NCBI RefSeq assembly: GCF_014250515.1 | Contig: NZ_CP060202.1 | Coordinates: 617,001-681,000 of the forward strand | Length of the DNA: 64,000 nucleotides | Direction of reading: 5' to 3' | From: Hymenobacter sediminicola | Lineage (GTDB): Bacteria; Bacteroidota; Bacteroidia; Cytophagales; Hymenobacteraceae | In this document: piece after piece, positions 36,101 through 44,603 of the stretch | Layout: each line of letters opens with the position of its first letter | Numbering within the stretch: the first letter of the stretch is position 1 | Position numbers and translations under genes: made by a program | The notes under the pieces: model-generated | Seen by the model: the letters and a program-made list of their open reading frames with translations, nothing else | The model's database searches: none | What the model was told of the DNA's origin: nothing

Positions 36101-38662
36101 TTGGCTATGAAGATGTATGGCGACCAATACGGCTTCAAGGGCACGGCTACGCTCACGCCTGGTGGCCTCTACGGCGACGGTGGCGTAGATGGGCCGCAGT
36201 CCTTCATCCGCTCCACCCAGATTGCCTTCAAGCCCACCAGCTACACCGGCAAAAAATCCACGCTTAGCATCAAGTCGGCGGAGCCCAACAAGCCAGCCCT
36301 CACGGCCAATAACGTGGCTTTCTCCTATGACGTGAAGAATGGCAACACGTCCTTTGCCCGCGAAGAGGGTGACTCCAAGTCGAGCATCGACCTGCCGTAT
36401 TCTGACTACAGAACCACGCTTTCGGGCGGTAAGTGGGACTTCAAGAAGAAGCTGGTGCAGCTGAAAGTAGCGCCCGGCGCCGACTCTACGCGGTCCTACT
36501 TCTACTCGACCAAGCCCGACCAGAAAGGCCTGAAGTTCCGGGCTGCTACCGGCCAGTACGACCTGACCCGCTACCGCCTCATTGCGGGTGGCGTGCCCCG
36601 CATTGCGGCCGCCGACGCTTGGATTGAGCCCGACTCAAACAAAGTGTACATCTTGGCCAACGCCCAAATGCGCACGTTCCAGAACGCCGGTATCGTGATG
36701 GATACGCTGGCCAAGTTCCACAACCTGTACAAGGGCGAAATTAAGGTGCTGTCGCGCACGGCTTTCACCGGCAACGCGCTGTATAGCTACAAAAACGCCT
36801 CCGCCGACTCCTTCGCCATTAAGTTCGCCAACTTCCAGGTCGACTCAACGGCTATGCTGGCGGGCGGGCCCAAAGGAGCCAAGAAGGGTGGGCTGCTGAA
36901 GAAAGGCAACGGCCTGGAGGATGCGCCACCTTCCCCGGCTACTATGGCCGTGGCCTCGATTGATGCCAAGGACAAGTTCCATCTGGCGCCACGCATTGCG
37001 TACCGGGGCGGCGTAAACATGAACTCCAAGCGGCGTGGCTTCATCTTCGATGGGCAGGGCCGCCTTGAGTTCAGCAAGGTGCCAACTGCCGCCGACTGGT
37101 TTGCGGTGCAGGATTCCATCGACCCCAAAGCCATCCGGTTGCGCATTCCGGACCCCGTAGCGCCGGCCCGCAACAAGGCCGACGAAGTGGGCGACGCCAG
37201 TGCGCTGTTCACGGGCCTGTTCATGTCGGAAGGCACGGGCAAAGTGTACCCGCTGTATGCTGGTCCTAAGCTCGATATCATCGACCGGAACCTGTTCCAG
37301 GTGGGCGGCTACTTGTCCTTCAACCAGAAAAAGGGCATTTACACCATTGCCAACCACGACCTTACCGACCCCAATATCTATGAAGGTTCGGTGCTGACAT
37401 TCAACGATTCGACCGGCGGCCTCAGCTTCCGGGGTAAGCTCAACCTGATTAACTCCAACAAGGACTACGGTATCACGGCATCCGGGGTAGGCACGGCCAA
37501 GCCCGACAGCAACCGCTACGACCTGGATACTTTCATGGCCTTCGACATCAACATGCCGGAGAAAGCCGTGGAAGCTATGGGAGTTGACATGGCCACGAAT
37601 ACCAAAGGCTCACCGGAAGCCCTCAATGGCTCGCAGGAAGAGTATTACAAGCTGGGCGAGTTTCTAGGCAGCAAAGCCGTGCAGTCGTATTCGGAGCGGC
37701 GCGGCAAGTATGAGCCACTCCAGAAGATTTCGCCAAAGATGCTGCACACTGTGGTGCTCAACAAGGTGGATCTGCGCTGGAGCGAGAAGTTTAAGGCCTG
37801 GTACTCGGTGGGCAAAATTGGCCTCGTGAGCATTGGCAAAAAGGATTTGAACGTGCTCATCGACGGCCACATTGAAATCCATAAGGGCGACAACAACACC
37901 GACGAGGTGAACCTCTACCTCGAAGCCGAACCGCAGACCTGGTACTTTATGAAGTATTCGGGCACCGCTATGCTGGCGAAAGCCCAGCACGGCTCGTTCG
38001 ATGAAATTATTGGGCGTGCCGCCAAGGGCGACTACAACACGGCCACGCAGTATGGCTTCTACCTCGGCGACGACCAGGAGGTGCAGCAGTATCTGGTGCG
38101 CTTCCGCCGCGATTACCTCAAGGAAGACCCCAAGAAGAAACGCGCCGCGCCGGTTTCGGCCGCCTCGCAGAGCACCGGCAACTTCGACTTCGACCAGGAT
38201 GCCAGCAAGAAGAAAAAGAAGAAGGGCAACGAGCCTGCTTTCGATGCGGATGGCATGCCGATAGAGGAAGTGCCAGTGGATAAGAAAAAGAAGAACAAGA
38301 AGGAAACCGCCGCCGACCCGAACGACCCCTTCGGTGGGGGAGATGCTGGTGCTGCTCCGGCCGAGGCTCCTAAGAAAAAGGAGAAAAAAGCTGACCCCGT
38401 AGCCGACGAGCCGGCTCCGGCGGAGGATACCTCCAAAAAGAAAAAGGAGAAAGCCGCCGAGCCCGCGCCAACTCCCGCTAAACCGGCCGCTACTCCGGAG
38501 CCCGCCGCTACTGAGCCATCCATAGACCCCAAGCAGGCGAAGAAGGAAGAAGAGCGCAAAGCCAAGGAAGCCGAGAAGCTGAAAAAGGAGGAAGAGAAGA
38601 AGGCCAAGGAAGAAGAAAAGAAGAAAAAGGCCAACGAAAACGACCCCTTCGGCGGCTCCTAA
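33158..38662 (+). CDS. Very large secreted protein (1,834 residues) of unknown function
   Basis: A signal peptide (MKQSAFGWLCAMVLTLSAPA) is followed by a helical N-terminal part (to about residue 190). A low-complexity Ala/Pro/Lys stretch (about 195-290, including GWDSADLWSSSGGSGWG) comes next, then a very long region of alternating short strands rich in Asp-Ser, Gly and Lys (about 300-1,640). The C-terminal 170 residues are an extreme Lys/Glu/Pro/Ala tail (DKKKKNKKETAADPNDPFGG, EERKAKEAEKLKKEEEKKAK). The strand-rich middle suggests a long beta-solenoid or many beta-sandwiches in the periplasm or outer membrane. No family is recognised. No T9SS sorting domain is visible at the end. Confidence 0.75.
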   Translation: MKQSAFGWLCAMVLTLSAPALAQQTKPQQPAKTQPAGTPAPVARFTGKLSTDPAQFMQDVQLMMAATNNAAAKNTAAKLQQLWASNKLTATQQGNIVTLSQQMLTLGYKARPHLEALFNAVVAGATVQNFSDKQMDEFLDVATKTVRTDPGPEAAKFLSSAAQFLDTKVLFTSRYNTLRVIGGTFSFAYNDQDMPSMAPAAAPVAAPPAAAVVTQPLNTKPGAKTPAKKAAPKKRKSDGWDSADLWSSSGGSGWGDSNDGWGTPAKKTPAKTTPAKAGATPAAKEPEPAPAFEPAPYFDSYVAPPTRGPVLVLKDADLFMSTGGDSITIKKTSGAVVPQTGKFVGYGGQYGWQVNGNPATADLTTYDFDLNKAEFTAEPVTLTYPAVLETPVKGALSYKSLKKKPGAADSGYPRFISLTNDARVKNIGENIRYYGGFSLAGSRVLSAALDGSLSRIFVDLDGKPKFRASSRAYVLGDSLITAERASVTIFEDKIDSLTHPGVKLKYTKKGQVLQLAREAGLYKSTPYFDSYHQMEITAEMLSWPIRTPDINFSMLTAKNQVTANFESKEFYTNTRYQQIKSINKLHPLQMVVGYSAENGNKRRFTVQEVADFRKLKPENVRSAAAGLARDGYVDWNPQTQQITLRPKATHYVNSSRGKKDYDHIAIKSLSPSGKNATLNLNTNDLIVRGVDRFNFSDDSVTVFVKPDSSIIRIQKNRGILFNGTVVASSFVFKGKEFKFDYDGFFIDLAQIDSIIVKGKGSKGSVMKARKDTDFTLTNKKKTSTGKLYINHPNNKSGRKKLGAYPSFDATTGAYVYFDKPEVLGGAYDTTVYFDIPPFKLDSLNNKNRSAVGFKGTFVSGGIVPDLKTKLVLQDDGSLGFTYDLPKEGVPVYGGKGRLFNKVKMSNRGIQGIGDIKYLTSTLSSDQFIFYKDSVVTVGKAGTILPGPLNGTEFTKVTLPAGYQMKWAVKQDSMYLSTQPQGLAMKMYGDQYGFKGTATLTPGGLYGDGGVDGPQSFIRSTQIAFKPTSYTGKKSTLSIKSAEPNKPALTANNVAFSYDVKNGNTSFAREEGDSKSSIDLPYSDYRTTLSGGKWDFKKKLVQLKVAPGADSTRSYFYSTKPDQKGLKFRAATGQYDLTRYRLIAGGVPRIAAADAWIEPDSNKVYILANAQMRTFQNAGIVMDTLAKFHNLYKGEIKVLSRTAFTGNALYSYKNASADSFAIKFANFQVDSTAMLAGGPKGAKKGGLLKKGNGLEDAPPSPATMAVASIDAKDKFHLAPRIAYRGGVNMNSKRRGFIFDGQGRLEFSKVPTAADWFAVQDSIDPKAIRLRIPDPVAPARNKADEVGDASALFTGLFMSEGTGKVYPLYAGPKLDIIDRNLFQVGGYLSFNQKKGIYTIANHDLTDPNIYEGSVLTFNDSTGGLSFRGKLNLINSNKDYGITASGVGTAKPDSNRYDLDTFMAFDINMPEKAVEAMGVDMATNTKGSPEALNGSQEEYYKLGEFLGSKAVQSYSERRGKYEPLQKISPKMLHTVVLNKVDLRWSEKFKAWYSVGKIGLVSIGKKDLNVLIDGHIEIHKGDNNTDEVNLYLEAEPQTWYFMKYSGTAMLAKAQHGSFDEIIGRAAKGDYNTATQYGFYLGDDQEVQQYLVRFRRDYLKEDPKKKRAAPVSAASQSTGNFDFDQDASKKKKKKGNEPAFDADGMPIEEVPVDKKKKNKKETAADPNDPFGGGDAGAAPAEAPKKKEKKADPVADEPAPAEDTSKKKKEKAAEPAPTPAKPAATPEPAATEPSIDPKQAKKEEERKAKEAEKLKKEEEKKAKEEEKKKKANENDPFGGS

Positions 38663-38670
38663 GCCCCACC

Positions 38671-38707
38671 AAAAATACCCCGGCCACATGGTCGGGGTAT
38701 TTTTTTG
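38671..38707 (+). terminator. Terminator of the giant secreted protein gene
   Basis: AAAAATACCCCG and CGGGGTATTTTT pair around a ten-base loop, with a trailing T run. Confidence 0.85.
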
Positions 38708-38764
38708 TTGCCTGGGCGCAATGTTTCGGTCGGGGGCCGCTGGCTGCAGACCGGGCCATACTTC

Positions 38765-38772
38765 TATCTTTG
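38765..38772 (+). promoter_or_regulatory. -7 promoter box of plsY
   Basis: TATCTTTG is an exact match to TAnnTTTG, 28 bases ahead of the chosen plsY ATG. Confidence 0.65.
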
Positions 38773-38800
38773 GCCTCTTCGCTTTCTGCTCTCCCTCCCC

Positions 38801-39442
38801 ATGAACATTCCCATCATCCTCGGCCTGCTGGTGGCCGCCTACCTGCTTGGCTCTATTCCTACAGCCCTGTGGGTGGGTCAGCGCTTCTTCGGCCTCGACA
38901 TCCGGGAGCATGGCTCCGGCAATGCGGGTGCCACCAATACCTTCCGGGTACTGGGCAAGAAGCCCGGCTCCTTTGTCATGGCCATTGACGTGCTAAAGGG
39001 CTGGGCCGCCACGTCGCTAGCGCAGGTGATGCTCAATCAAGGCGCCATCGAGGCTGGGCAGCTACTGTACTTCCAGCTGGCTTGCGGCATTCTGGCCATT
39101 CTGGGGCACATCTACCCGGTGTTTGCAGGCTTTCGGGGTGGCAAGGGCGTGGCCACGGTGCTGGGCATGATGCTGGCCATTGCGCCCGCCACGGTGGGCG
39201 TCTGCATCCTCGTATTCCTGGCCGTGCTGGCTACCACTCAGTACGTGTCCCTATCCTCCATGACGGCTGGCGTGGCCTTTGCGCTGCTCCAGCTGCTGCC
39301 CGCCTTCCGCCCTCAGAATCAGTTGCTGGTGTGGTTCGGCTTTATTCTGGCGGCCCTGCTCATTTACACCCACCGCGCCAACATCGGGCGGCTGCGGGCC
39401 GGCACCGAAAGCCGCGTGCCGCTGCCATGGAAGCGGAAGTAA
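38801..39442 (+). CDS. plsY: Acyl-phosphate:glycerol-3-phosphate acyltransferase
   Basis: 213 residues from ATG 38801. Transfers the acyl chain of acyl-phosphate to glycerol-3-phosphate, the first step of phospholipid synthesis, in the inner membrane. The three family motifs are present: YLLGSIPTALWVG with HGSGNAGATNTFRVLGKKPG, the phosphate-binding FRGGKGVATVLGM, and the late helices. Several transmembrane segments. The start follows the exact promoter box by 28 bases. Confidence 0.95.
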   Translation: MNIPIILGLLVAAYLLGSIPTALWVGQRFFGLDIREHGSGNAGATNTFRVLGKKPGSFVMAIDVLKGWAATSLAQVMLNQGAIEAGQLLYFQLACGILAILGHIYPVFAGFRGGKGVATVLGMMLAIAPATVGVCILVFLAVLATTQYVSLSSMTAGVAFALLQLLPAFRPQNQLLVWFGFILAALLIYTHRANIGRLRAGTESRVPLPWKRK

Positions 39443-39534
39443 GAATGGAGTAATTCCCTAAGATCGTGCGGGAAAGAGCAAATGATGCTTTCCGTCAATT
39501 TGACTTAGTACTAGAGGCTACACGGGGTCAGTAA

Positions 39535-39699
39535 TTATGGCTTGCGTTGCTGTTTATGACTTTTACGATATTCATAAACAGAATAGCTAACCACAAAAAT
39601 CATGATAAGACCTAGTACTAGCAGACCCTGTTGCCCTGCCGAAGAAGACCAGTCAACTCCACCACCACCACCAAAGGCTTTATTATGTAGACTTCTCAT
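39535..39699 (-). CDS. Small single-span membrane protein
   Basis: A 54-residue frame starts MRSLHNKAFGGGGGVDWSSS. It contains one hydrophobic helix (LLVLGLIMIFVVSYSVYEY) and ends in a basic tail (RKSHKQQRKP). The layout of Gly-rich head, single span and Lys/Arg-rich tail is that of a real small membrane protein. A TTTG with TATATAA about 23 bases downstream lies upstream on the minus strand near 39734-39772. The rest of the 461-bp gap between plsY and the peptidase gene holds nothing else that I can identify. Confidence 0.5.
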   Translation of the reverse strand: MRSLHNKAFGGGGGVDWSSSAGQQGLLVLGLIMIFVVSYSVYEYRKSHKQQRKP

Positions 39700-39903
39700 A
39701 GTAACGCATAGATAACCAATTCTAAGTGGATAGGCTGGTTATATAAGCTCCTAACTGTTTTCCAATTGTCAAACGAATTTAAGTATCGAACCTACCGAAT
39801 ATACAGCCCGATACACTTAATGTGGAGTTGCTGATGACCTGCTAATTCAGTTGATCCATCTGCTACCTTTACCTCCACATTCCCAACTAACCCCTGTGCC
39901 CGC

Positions 39904-41265
39904 ATGGCTGCTACCCTCGAACAGAACCAGGACCGTTTTCTGAGTGAGCTACTGGACTGGCTCCGTATTCCCTCGGTTTCCGCCGACCCCAAGTTTCACG
40001 GCGACGTGCTGCGCGCCGCTGAGTTTCTCAAAGCTCGCCTCGAAGAAGTAGGCCTCGACAACGTGGAGCTGTGCCCCACGGCCGGCAACCCCATCGTCTA
40101 CGGCGAGAAAATCATCGACCCCAGCCTGCCCACGGTGCTCGTGTACGGCCACTACGACGTGCAGCCCGCCGACCCCTATGAGCTGTGGACCTCGCCGCCG
40201 TTTGAGCCCGTTATCAAGGACGGCAAAATCTACGCCCGCGGCGCCTGCGACGACAAAGGCCAGGTGTACATGCACGTGAAGGCGCTGGAAGTAATGAACC
40301 AGGAAGGTGGCCTGCCCTGCAACATCAAAGTGATGATTGAGGGCGAAGAGGAAATCGGCTCCAACAACCTCGGCATCTTCGTGCGCGCCAATAAGGAGAA
40401 GCTGGCCGCCGACGTGATTCTGATTTCGGACACCGGCATGCTCGCCAACGACGTGCCCAGCATCGAAGTAGGGTTGCGCGGCCTGAGCTACCACGAGGTG
40501 GAAGTAACCGGCCCCAACCGCGACCTGCACTCCGGCCTCTACGGCGGCGCCGTGCCCAACCCCATCAATGTGCTCTGCAAGATGATTGCCTCGCTGCACG
40601 ACGAAAACAACCACATCACCATCCCCGCCTTCTACGACAACGTAGCCGTGCTTTCGGCCGAAGAGCGCGCCGAGCTGAACCGCGTGCCGCACTCCGACGA
40701 CGAGTTCAAGCAAAGCATCGGCCTGAAAGACATCTACGGCGAGAAGGACTACACCACCGTGGAGCGCATCGGTATTCGGCCCACGCTCGACGTGAACGGC
40801 ATCTGGGGCGGCTACACCGGCGAAGGCGCCAAAACGGTTATTGCCAGCAAGGCCTTCGCCAAGATTTCGATGCGCCTCGTGCCCAACCAAACCTCCGAAG
40901 AAATTACGGCCCTGTTTCAGCAGCACTTTGAAAGCATTGCGCCGGCCGGCGTAACGGTAGTCGTGAAGCCCCACCACGGCGGCGAGCCGGTCGTGACGCC
41001 AACTGATTCGGTGGCCTACAAAGCTGCTGCCGATGCCATGGAAACCACCTTCGGCAAGCGCCCCATTCCTACGCGCGGCGGCGGTTCCATCCCGATTGTG
41101 GCCATGTTCAAGAGCGAGTTGGGCTTAGATACCGTGCTGCTCGGCTTCGGTCTTGACTCGGACGCCATTCACTCGCCCAATGAGCACTATGGCGTGTTCA
41201 ACTTCCTGAAAGGCATCGAAACCATCCCGCACTTCTACCGCAATTACGCCGCGGCTATGAAGTAG
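39904..41265 (+). CDS. M20-family dipeptidase
   Basis: 453 residues. The two-zinc centre is clear: GHYDVQP (His-83, Asp-85), ARGACDDKGQ (bridging Asp-116), EGEEEIGS (catalytic Glu and zinc Glu, about 148-149), ISDTGM (Asp-176) and SPNEHYG near the end (His). LHSGLYGG is in the lid/dimerisation domain. The family (M20 dipeptidases of the CNDP/PepV-like type) cleaves dipeptides in the cytoplasm; no signal peptide is present. A 7-of-8 promoter box TACCTTTA lies at 39864. Confidence 0.9.
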   Translation: MAATLEQNQDRFLSELLDWLRIPSVSADPKFHGDVLRAAEFLKARLEEVGLDNVELCPTAGNPIVYGEKIIDPSLPTVLVYGHYDVQPADPYELWTSPPFEPVIKDGKIYARGACDDKGQVYMHVKALEVMNQEGGLPCNIKVMIEGEEEIGSNNLGIFVRANKEKLAADVILISDTGMLANDVPSIEVGLRGLSYHEVEVTGPNRDLHSGLYGGAVPNPINVLCKMIASLHDENNHITIPAFYDNVAVLSAEERAELNRVPHSDDEFKQSIGLKDIYGEKDYTTVERIGIRPTLDVNGIWGGYTGEGAKTVIASKAFAKISMRLVPNQTSEEITALFQQHFESIAPAGVTVVVKPHHGGEPVVTPTDSVAYKAAADAMETTFGKRPIPTRGGGSIPIVAMFKSELGLDTVLLGFGLDSDAIHSPNEHYGVFNFLKGIETIPHFYRNYAAAMK

Positions 41266-41286
41266 GCTTTCGAATTGTCACTACAA

Positions 41287-41329
41287 AACAAAAAGGCCTC
41301 CGCACATCGTGCGGAGGCCTTTTTGTTTG
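41287..41329. terminator. Bidirectional terminator
   Basis: AACAAAAAGGCCTCCGCAC...GTGCGGAGGCCTTTTTGTTT forms a nearly perfect long stem between convergent genes. Confidence 0.92.
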
Positions 41330-41344
41330 GGTACTTAGCGTCGG

Positions 41345-41959
41345 CTAGTTGCTAAACTCGGGTTCGGGCTGTAGCGACTGGAGCAAACAGCTCAGCTGCA
41401 ACTGAAACACCGAGTTACGCAACCCACTCCCGCTGCTGATGTCGCTGACGGCACCATTATATCGAACTCCAACCCCGAAGCCGCCGGGTGCGCGGTAGCC
41501 TACGCCTAGAACGTAGCCAATCTGAAACGACCGGAATCCGCCAGTTTCCACGCTTTTGAGACGGTTGCCGCGCCCGTCGGAATATTCGGTGTTTTGCGCC
41601 AGCAGCAATCCGAACTGCGGCCCCAGTTCCAATTCCATGTGGCCCGGCCTAAACTGTAGCAATACCGGCATATCAAGGTAGTGCAGGCGCTGCGTGAGTT
41701 GCTGGTTGCCTTCCTCAGCCTTCGTGCCTTTGCCTGAATACAGCAACTCGAACTCCAGCGCTGTGGTACCCGCTTTATTAAAAGTAGACGTAACCGTAAC
41801 ACCCGCCAGCCCGCCTACAAGCGTAGAGCCGCCCCGGGAGTTGGGCCCAGCGTAGCGGGCTAGGTTTAGGCCGCCCCGCAGCCCTATAGCAGACTGCTGG
41901 GCGTGGGCTGCCAGCGTCAGCCCAGTACATAATAGAGTAGAGAGAAGAAGTTTCTTCAT
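41345..41959 (-). CDS. PorT-like outer-membrane beta-barrel protein, paralogue 1
   Basis: About 204 residues from ATG 41959 (MKKLLLSTLLCTGLTLAAHA signal peptide). IGLRGGLNLARYAG begins the first strands, GPQFGLLLAQ is a mid motif, and YVLGVGYRAPGGFGVGVRYN is the typical late barrel hairpin of the PorT/OMP_b-brl_2 family. The last strand ends QLQLSCLL plus about ten polar residues, unlike the -GYMFGGK ending of its neighbours. It is the most divergent of five tandem copies. Confidence 0.8.
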   Translation of the reverse strand: MKKLLLSTLLCTGLTLAAHAQQSAIGLRGGLNLARYAGPNSRGGSTLVGGLAGVTVTSTFNKAGTTALEFELLYSGKGTKAEEGNQQLTQRLHYLDMPVLLQFRPGHMELELGPQFGLLLAQNTEYSDGRGNRLKSVETGGFRSFQIGYVLGVGYRAPGGFGVGVRYNGAVSDISSGSGLRNSVFQLQLSCLLQSLQPEPEFSN

Positions 41960-42155
41960 AGAAAAAGAGAAGATGAATACAGAAATATCCGGTGGCCTGT
42001 ACCAGGCACAGATGGCGCAAATTACGAACAATGACCTGCTTTCCAGAGCAGATTGGGGGAGTTTGCCGCAGGAGGGACATAGCCCGCTACCGGTTCGGGA
42101 GAAAATAGCCTGCGGAAGCCTGAAATGCTGAATGTATTCCGCCGATAAGAAATGA

Positions 42156-42187
42156 AAAAGGCCCGCTCCTACAGGAAGCGGGCCTTT
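42156..42187 (-). terminator. Terminator of barrel paralogue 2
   Basis: AAAGGCCCGCT...AGCGGGCCTTT hairpin, followed on the minus strand by TTTTTC. Confidence 0.8.
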
Positions 42188-42207
42188 ACGCAGGAATACG
42201 GGGTAGC

Positions 42208-42789
42208 TTACTTGCCGCCGAACATGTAGCCTACATAGAACTGGAAAGCGCTGTTACGTACTTTTGGCTCTTCTTCCAGGTCCAGATCAAATACGTTTGC
42301 GATACCGCCATTGTAACGCAGGCCCAGGTTCAAGCCACCGTCGAGTTGATAGCCCAGCCCGGCTGCGTACCCGAAGTCAACCGTTTTGAACGTGTCTTTC
42401 ACATCATCCGACTCGTCTTCGTATTTGGATTTGGCTGAAGCTAGAATGCCCAGTTGCGGGCCAAGCTCAAAGAACAGGCCGCCAGCATTTACTTTGAGCA
42501 GCACCGGAACATCGATGTAGTTCAAATTCAGCTTTGCTTTGCTGTCCTCGTCGCTCTGAGTGCCTTTCACCGAATACAGCACTTCCGGCTGCACCGAGAA
42601 CATGTCGTTGATACCCAGGTTCAGGGCAACCCCAGCCAGAGGGCCTACTTTCGATGAAAATCCCTCGGCATCGTCGCCTGAGAGAGTTGCCAAGTTGATA
42701 CCGCCTTTGATTCCAACTTTCACTCCTTGAGCGTGGCTCCATGAAGTCATGCCGGCTACCATGGCCAAGGCGAGGAATACTTTTTTCAT
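42208..42789 (-). CDS. PorT-like outer-membrane beta-barrel protein, paralogue 2
   Basis: 193 residues with a signal peptide (MKKVFLALAMVAGMTSWSHA). The barrel begins GVKVGIKGGINLATLSGDD and has FFELGPQLGILASAKSKYED, GYAAGLGYQLDGGLNLGLRY and the end FQFYVGYMFGGK. It has the same length and order as paralogue 3 and many identical stretches, so the two are recent duplicates. An exact promoter box lies upstream (42840-42847). Confidence 0.85.
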   Translation of the reverse strand: MKKVFLALAMVAGMTSWSHAQGVKVGIKGGINLATLSGDDAEGFSSKVGPLAGVALNLGINDMFSVQPEVLYSVKGTQSDEDSKAKLNLNYIDVPVLLKVNAGGLFFELGPQLGILASAKSKYEDESDDVKDTFKTVDFGYAAGLGYQLDGGLNLGLRYNGGIANVFDLDLEEEPKVRNSAFQFYVGYMFGGK

Positions 42790-42839
42790 AATGAGGATAA
42801 TAGTGAGAGGAGAAAAATGGAGCTGCTTTTTGCAGCGCG

Positions 42840-42847
42840 CAAAGGTA
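42840..42847 (-). promoter_or_regulatory. -7 promoter box of barrel paralogue 2
   Basis: TACCTTTG on the minus strand, embedded in GCGCGCAAAGGTAG (plus), a context duplicated ahead of paralogue 3. Confidence 0.65.
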
Positions 42848-42908
42848 GTACTGATTCTATATTTCAGCTTTCACCCGTGCTAAAAAATAGAAGAGAAGCA
42901 CAAAAAAT

Positions 42909-42937
42909 AGCGGCCCTTCCAGAGAGAAAGGGCCGCT
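42909..42937 (-). terminator. Terminator of barrel paralogue 3
   Basis: AGCGGCCCTT and AAGGGCCGCT pair; the minus strand continues with a T-rich run. Confidence 0.8.
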
Positions 42938-42961
42938 GCTTTTCATGAGGTACCGGGAGGC

Positions 42962-43543
42962 TTATTTGCCGCCGAACATGTAGCCTACATAGAATTGGAA
43001 AGCGCTGTTACGCGTTTTCGTCTGGTAGCCCATAATTTCTTTGGGAGGGTTGGTAATGCCGCCATTGTAGCGCAAACCCAGGTTGAAACCGTTGTCGAGC
43101 TCGTAGCCGAGGCCCGCCACGTAGCCGAAATCAACCGTGTTAACGGCATCCTTGATGTCTACTTCTTCGCTGTCGAACTTGGCTTTGGCTGAGGCCAGTA
43201 TGCCCAACTGCGGACCTACTTCGAAGAACAGACCATCAGCATTTACTTTCAGCAATACTGGGATATCGATGTAGTTCAGGTTCTGCTTGAAGCTGCTATC
43301 GTCTTCATCTTGGGCGCCTTTCACCGAATACAGCACTTCTGGCTGCACCGAGAACATGTCGGTGATACCTAGGTTCAGGGCAACACCAGCCAGAGGACCT
43401 ACTTTGAGGGCGGCACCATCGGAATCTTCACCGGCAAAAGTGGCCAAGTTGATACCGCCTTTGATACCAACCTTTACTCCTTGGGCGTGGCTCAATGAAG
43501 CCATGCCGGCTACCATAGTCAGGGTGAGGAATACTTTTTTCAT
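42962..43543 (-). CDS. PorT-like outer-membrane beta-barrel protein, paralogue 3
   Basis: 193 residues from ATG 43543 (MKKVFLTLTMVAGMASLSHA). Motifs GVKVGIKGGINLATFAGED, FFEVGPQLGILASAKAKFDS, GYVAGLGYELDNGFNLGLRY and FQFYVGYMFGGK are almost those of paralogue 2. The extracellular loops (around DDSSFKQNL and NPPKEIMGYQTKT) differ most. An in-frame ATG at 43588 precedes the promoter box and is rejected. Confidence 0.85.
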   Translation of the reverse strand: MKKVFLTLTMVAGMASLSHAQGVKVGIKGGINLATFAGEDSDGAALKVGPLAGVALNLGITDMFSVQPEVLYSVKGAQDEDDSSFKQNLNYIDIPVLLKVNADGLFFEVGPQLGILASAKAKFDSEEVDIKDAVNTVDFGYVAGLGYELDNGFNLGLRYNGGITNPPKEIMGYQTKTRNSAFQFYVGYMFGGK

Positions 43544-43585
43544 GATGATATAGGGGGAAATGAGGAACTGCTTTTTTGCAGCGCG

Positions 43586-43593
43586 CAAAGGTA
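43586..43593 (-). promoter_or_regulatory. -7 promoter box of barrel paralogue 3
   Basis: Exact TACCTTTG on the minus strand in the same GCGCGC context as the box of paralogue 2. Confidence 0.65.
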
Positions 43594-43673
43594 GCGTTGT
43601 TTCTATACTTCAGCTTCTATCCATGCTAAAAAATATGTGCGGCGGCGCAGACTGACACCGGACCACACAAAAA

Positions 43674-43703
43674 CAGCGGCCCTTCCTGAACGAAAAGGCC
43701 GCT
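43674..43703 (-). terminator. Terminator of barrel paralogue 4
   Basis: CAGCGGCC and a matching GGCCGCTG arm, followed on the minus strand by TTTTTGTG. Confidence 0.7.
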
Positions 43704-43726
43704 GATTGCAAGAGTAAAAAGAAAGC

Positions 43727-44344
43727 TTAATTGCCGCCGAATACGTAACCGAGCTGCAGCTGAAACACAGAATTGCGCACTTTGCTGTCGTCGCCGCTGC
43801 CATCTTCGTTTTCGAAGATGTTGCCAATGCCGCCATTGTAGCGTACCCCAACACTCAGGCCGCTTTCCAGCTGGTAGCCAACGCCAGCAATGTAGCCGAA
43901 GTCCACTCGGTTGTAGCCGTCTAGGTCCGAGTCCGAGTCCGAGTCTACTTCTTCGCCGTCTACCGTCACTTTCGATTTCTGGCCCAGCAGAACACCTACC
44001 TGAGGACCCAACTCGAAAAATGGACCATCGGCATTTATTCTGAGCAGTAGCGGGACATCCACGTAGTGGTAGGTCTGCTTGGCTTTGAGGTCAAGGTCGT
44101 CTTCCTCGTACTGGAAGCCTTTCTGCGAGTACAGCAATTCGGGCTGGAAGGAGAGCAGGTCGGAAAAACCGAAATTGGCCGTCAGGCCCCCGTTGAAGCC
44201 TAACTTGTACTTCGCGTCCTCGGTGTCGTCGCCGGAAATACTTGCATACGAAGCGCCTACTTTCACACCAAGTTTCACGCCTTGCGCATGGCTGAACGAG
44301 GCTGCACCAGCAGCCAGAGCTAGAGTGAGAATCAGTTTTTTCAT
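43727..44344 (-). CDS. PorT-like outer-membrane beta-barrel protein, paralogue 4
   Basis: 205 residues. Signal peptide MKKLILTLALAAGAASFSHA, first strands GVKLGVKVGASYASISGDD, then FFELGPQVGVLLGQKSKVTV, an acidic loop with EVDSDSDSDLDGY, GYIAGVGYQLESGLSVGVRY and FQLQLGYVFGGN. The Asp/Ser loop resembles a calcium-binding or extracellular acidic loop. Confidence 0.83.
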   Translation of the reverse strand: MKKLILTLALAAGAASFSHAQGVKLGVKVGASYASISGDDTEDAKYKLGFNGGLTANFGFSDLLSFQPELLYSQKGFQYEEDDLDLKAKQTYHYVDVPLLLRINADGPFFELGPQVGVLLGQKSKVTVDGEEVDSDSDSDLDGYNRVDFGYIAGVGYQLESGLSVGVRYNGGIGNIFENEDGSGDDSKVRNSVFQLQLGYVFGGN

Positions 44345-44542
44345 AATGCGATACCTGAAGAGTGGAAAAGGGGTAATGCGAGACGCCTCGCGACGCCCTA
44401 AAATACTATTTGTTTCAGTAAAAGGTTATGTATCTATATATGAATTATCTGAAGCGCGTGAGTGCAAGCTCATGGTTTACAATACTGTATGCGCAGTATT
44501 CTCGTGCCATGCGCCTTAGCAATGGCTTTTCAGAACTGCAGC

Positions 44543-44588
44543 ATACAAAAAGCGGCGGCCCCACACTGGGAGCCGCCGCTTTTTGTAT
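44543..44588 (-). terminator. Terminator of barrel paralogue 5
   Basis: ATACAAAAAGCGGCGGC pairs with GCCGCCGCTTTTTGTAT around a GC-rich loop, a very stable hairpin. Confidence 0.88.
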
Positions 44589-44603
44589 GTTAGTCAGACA
44601 GAC

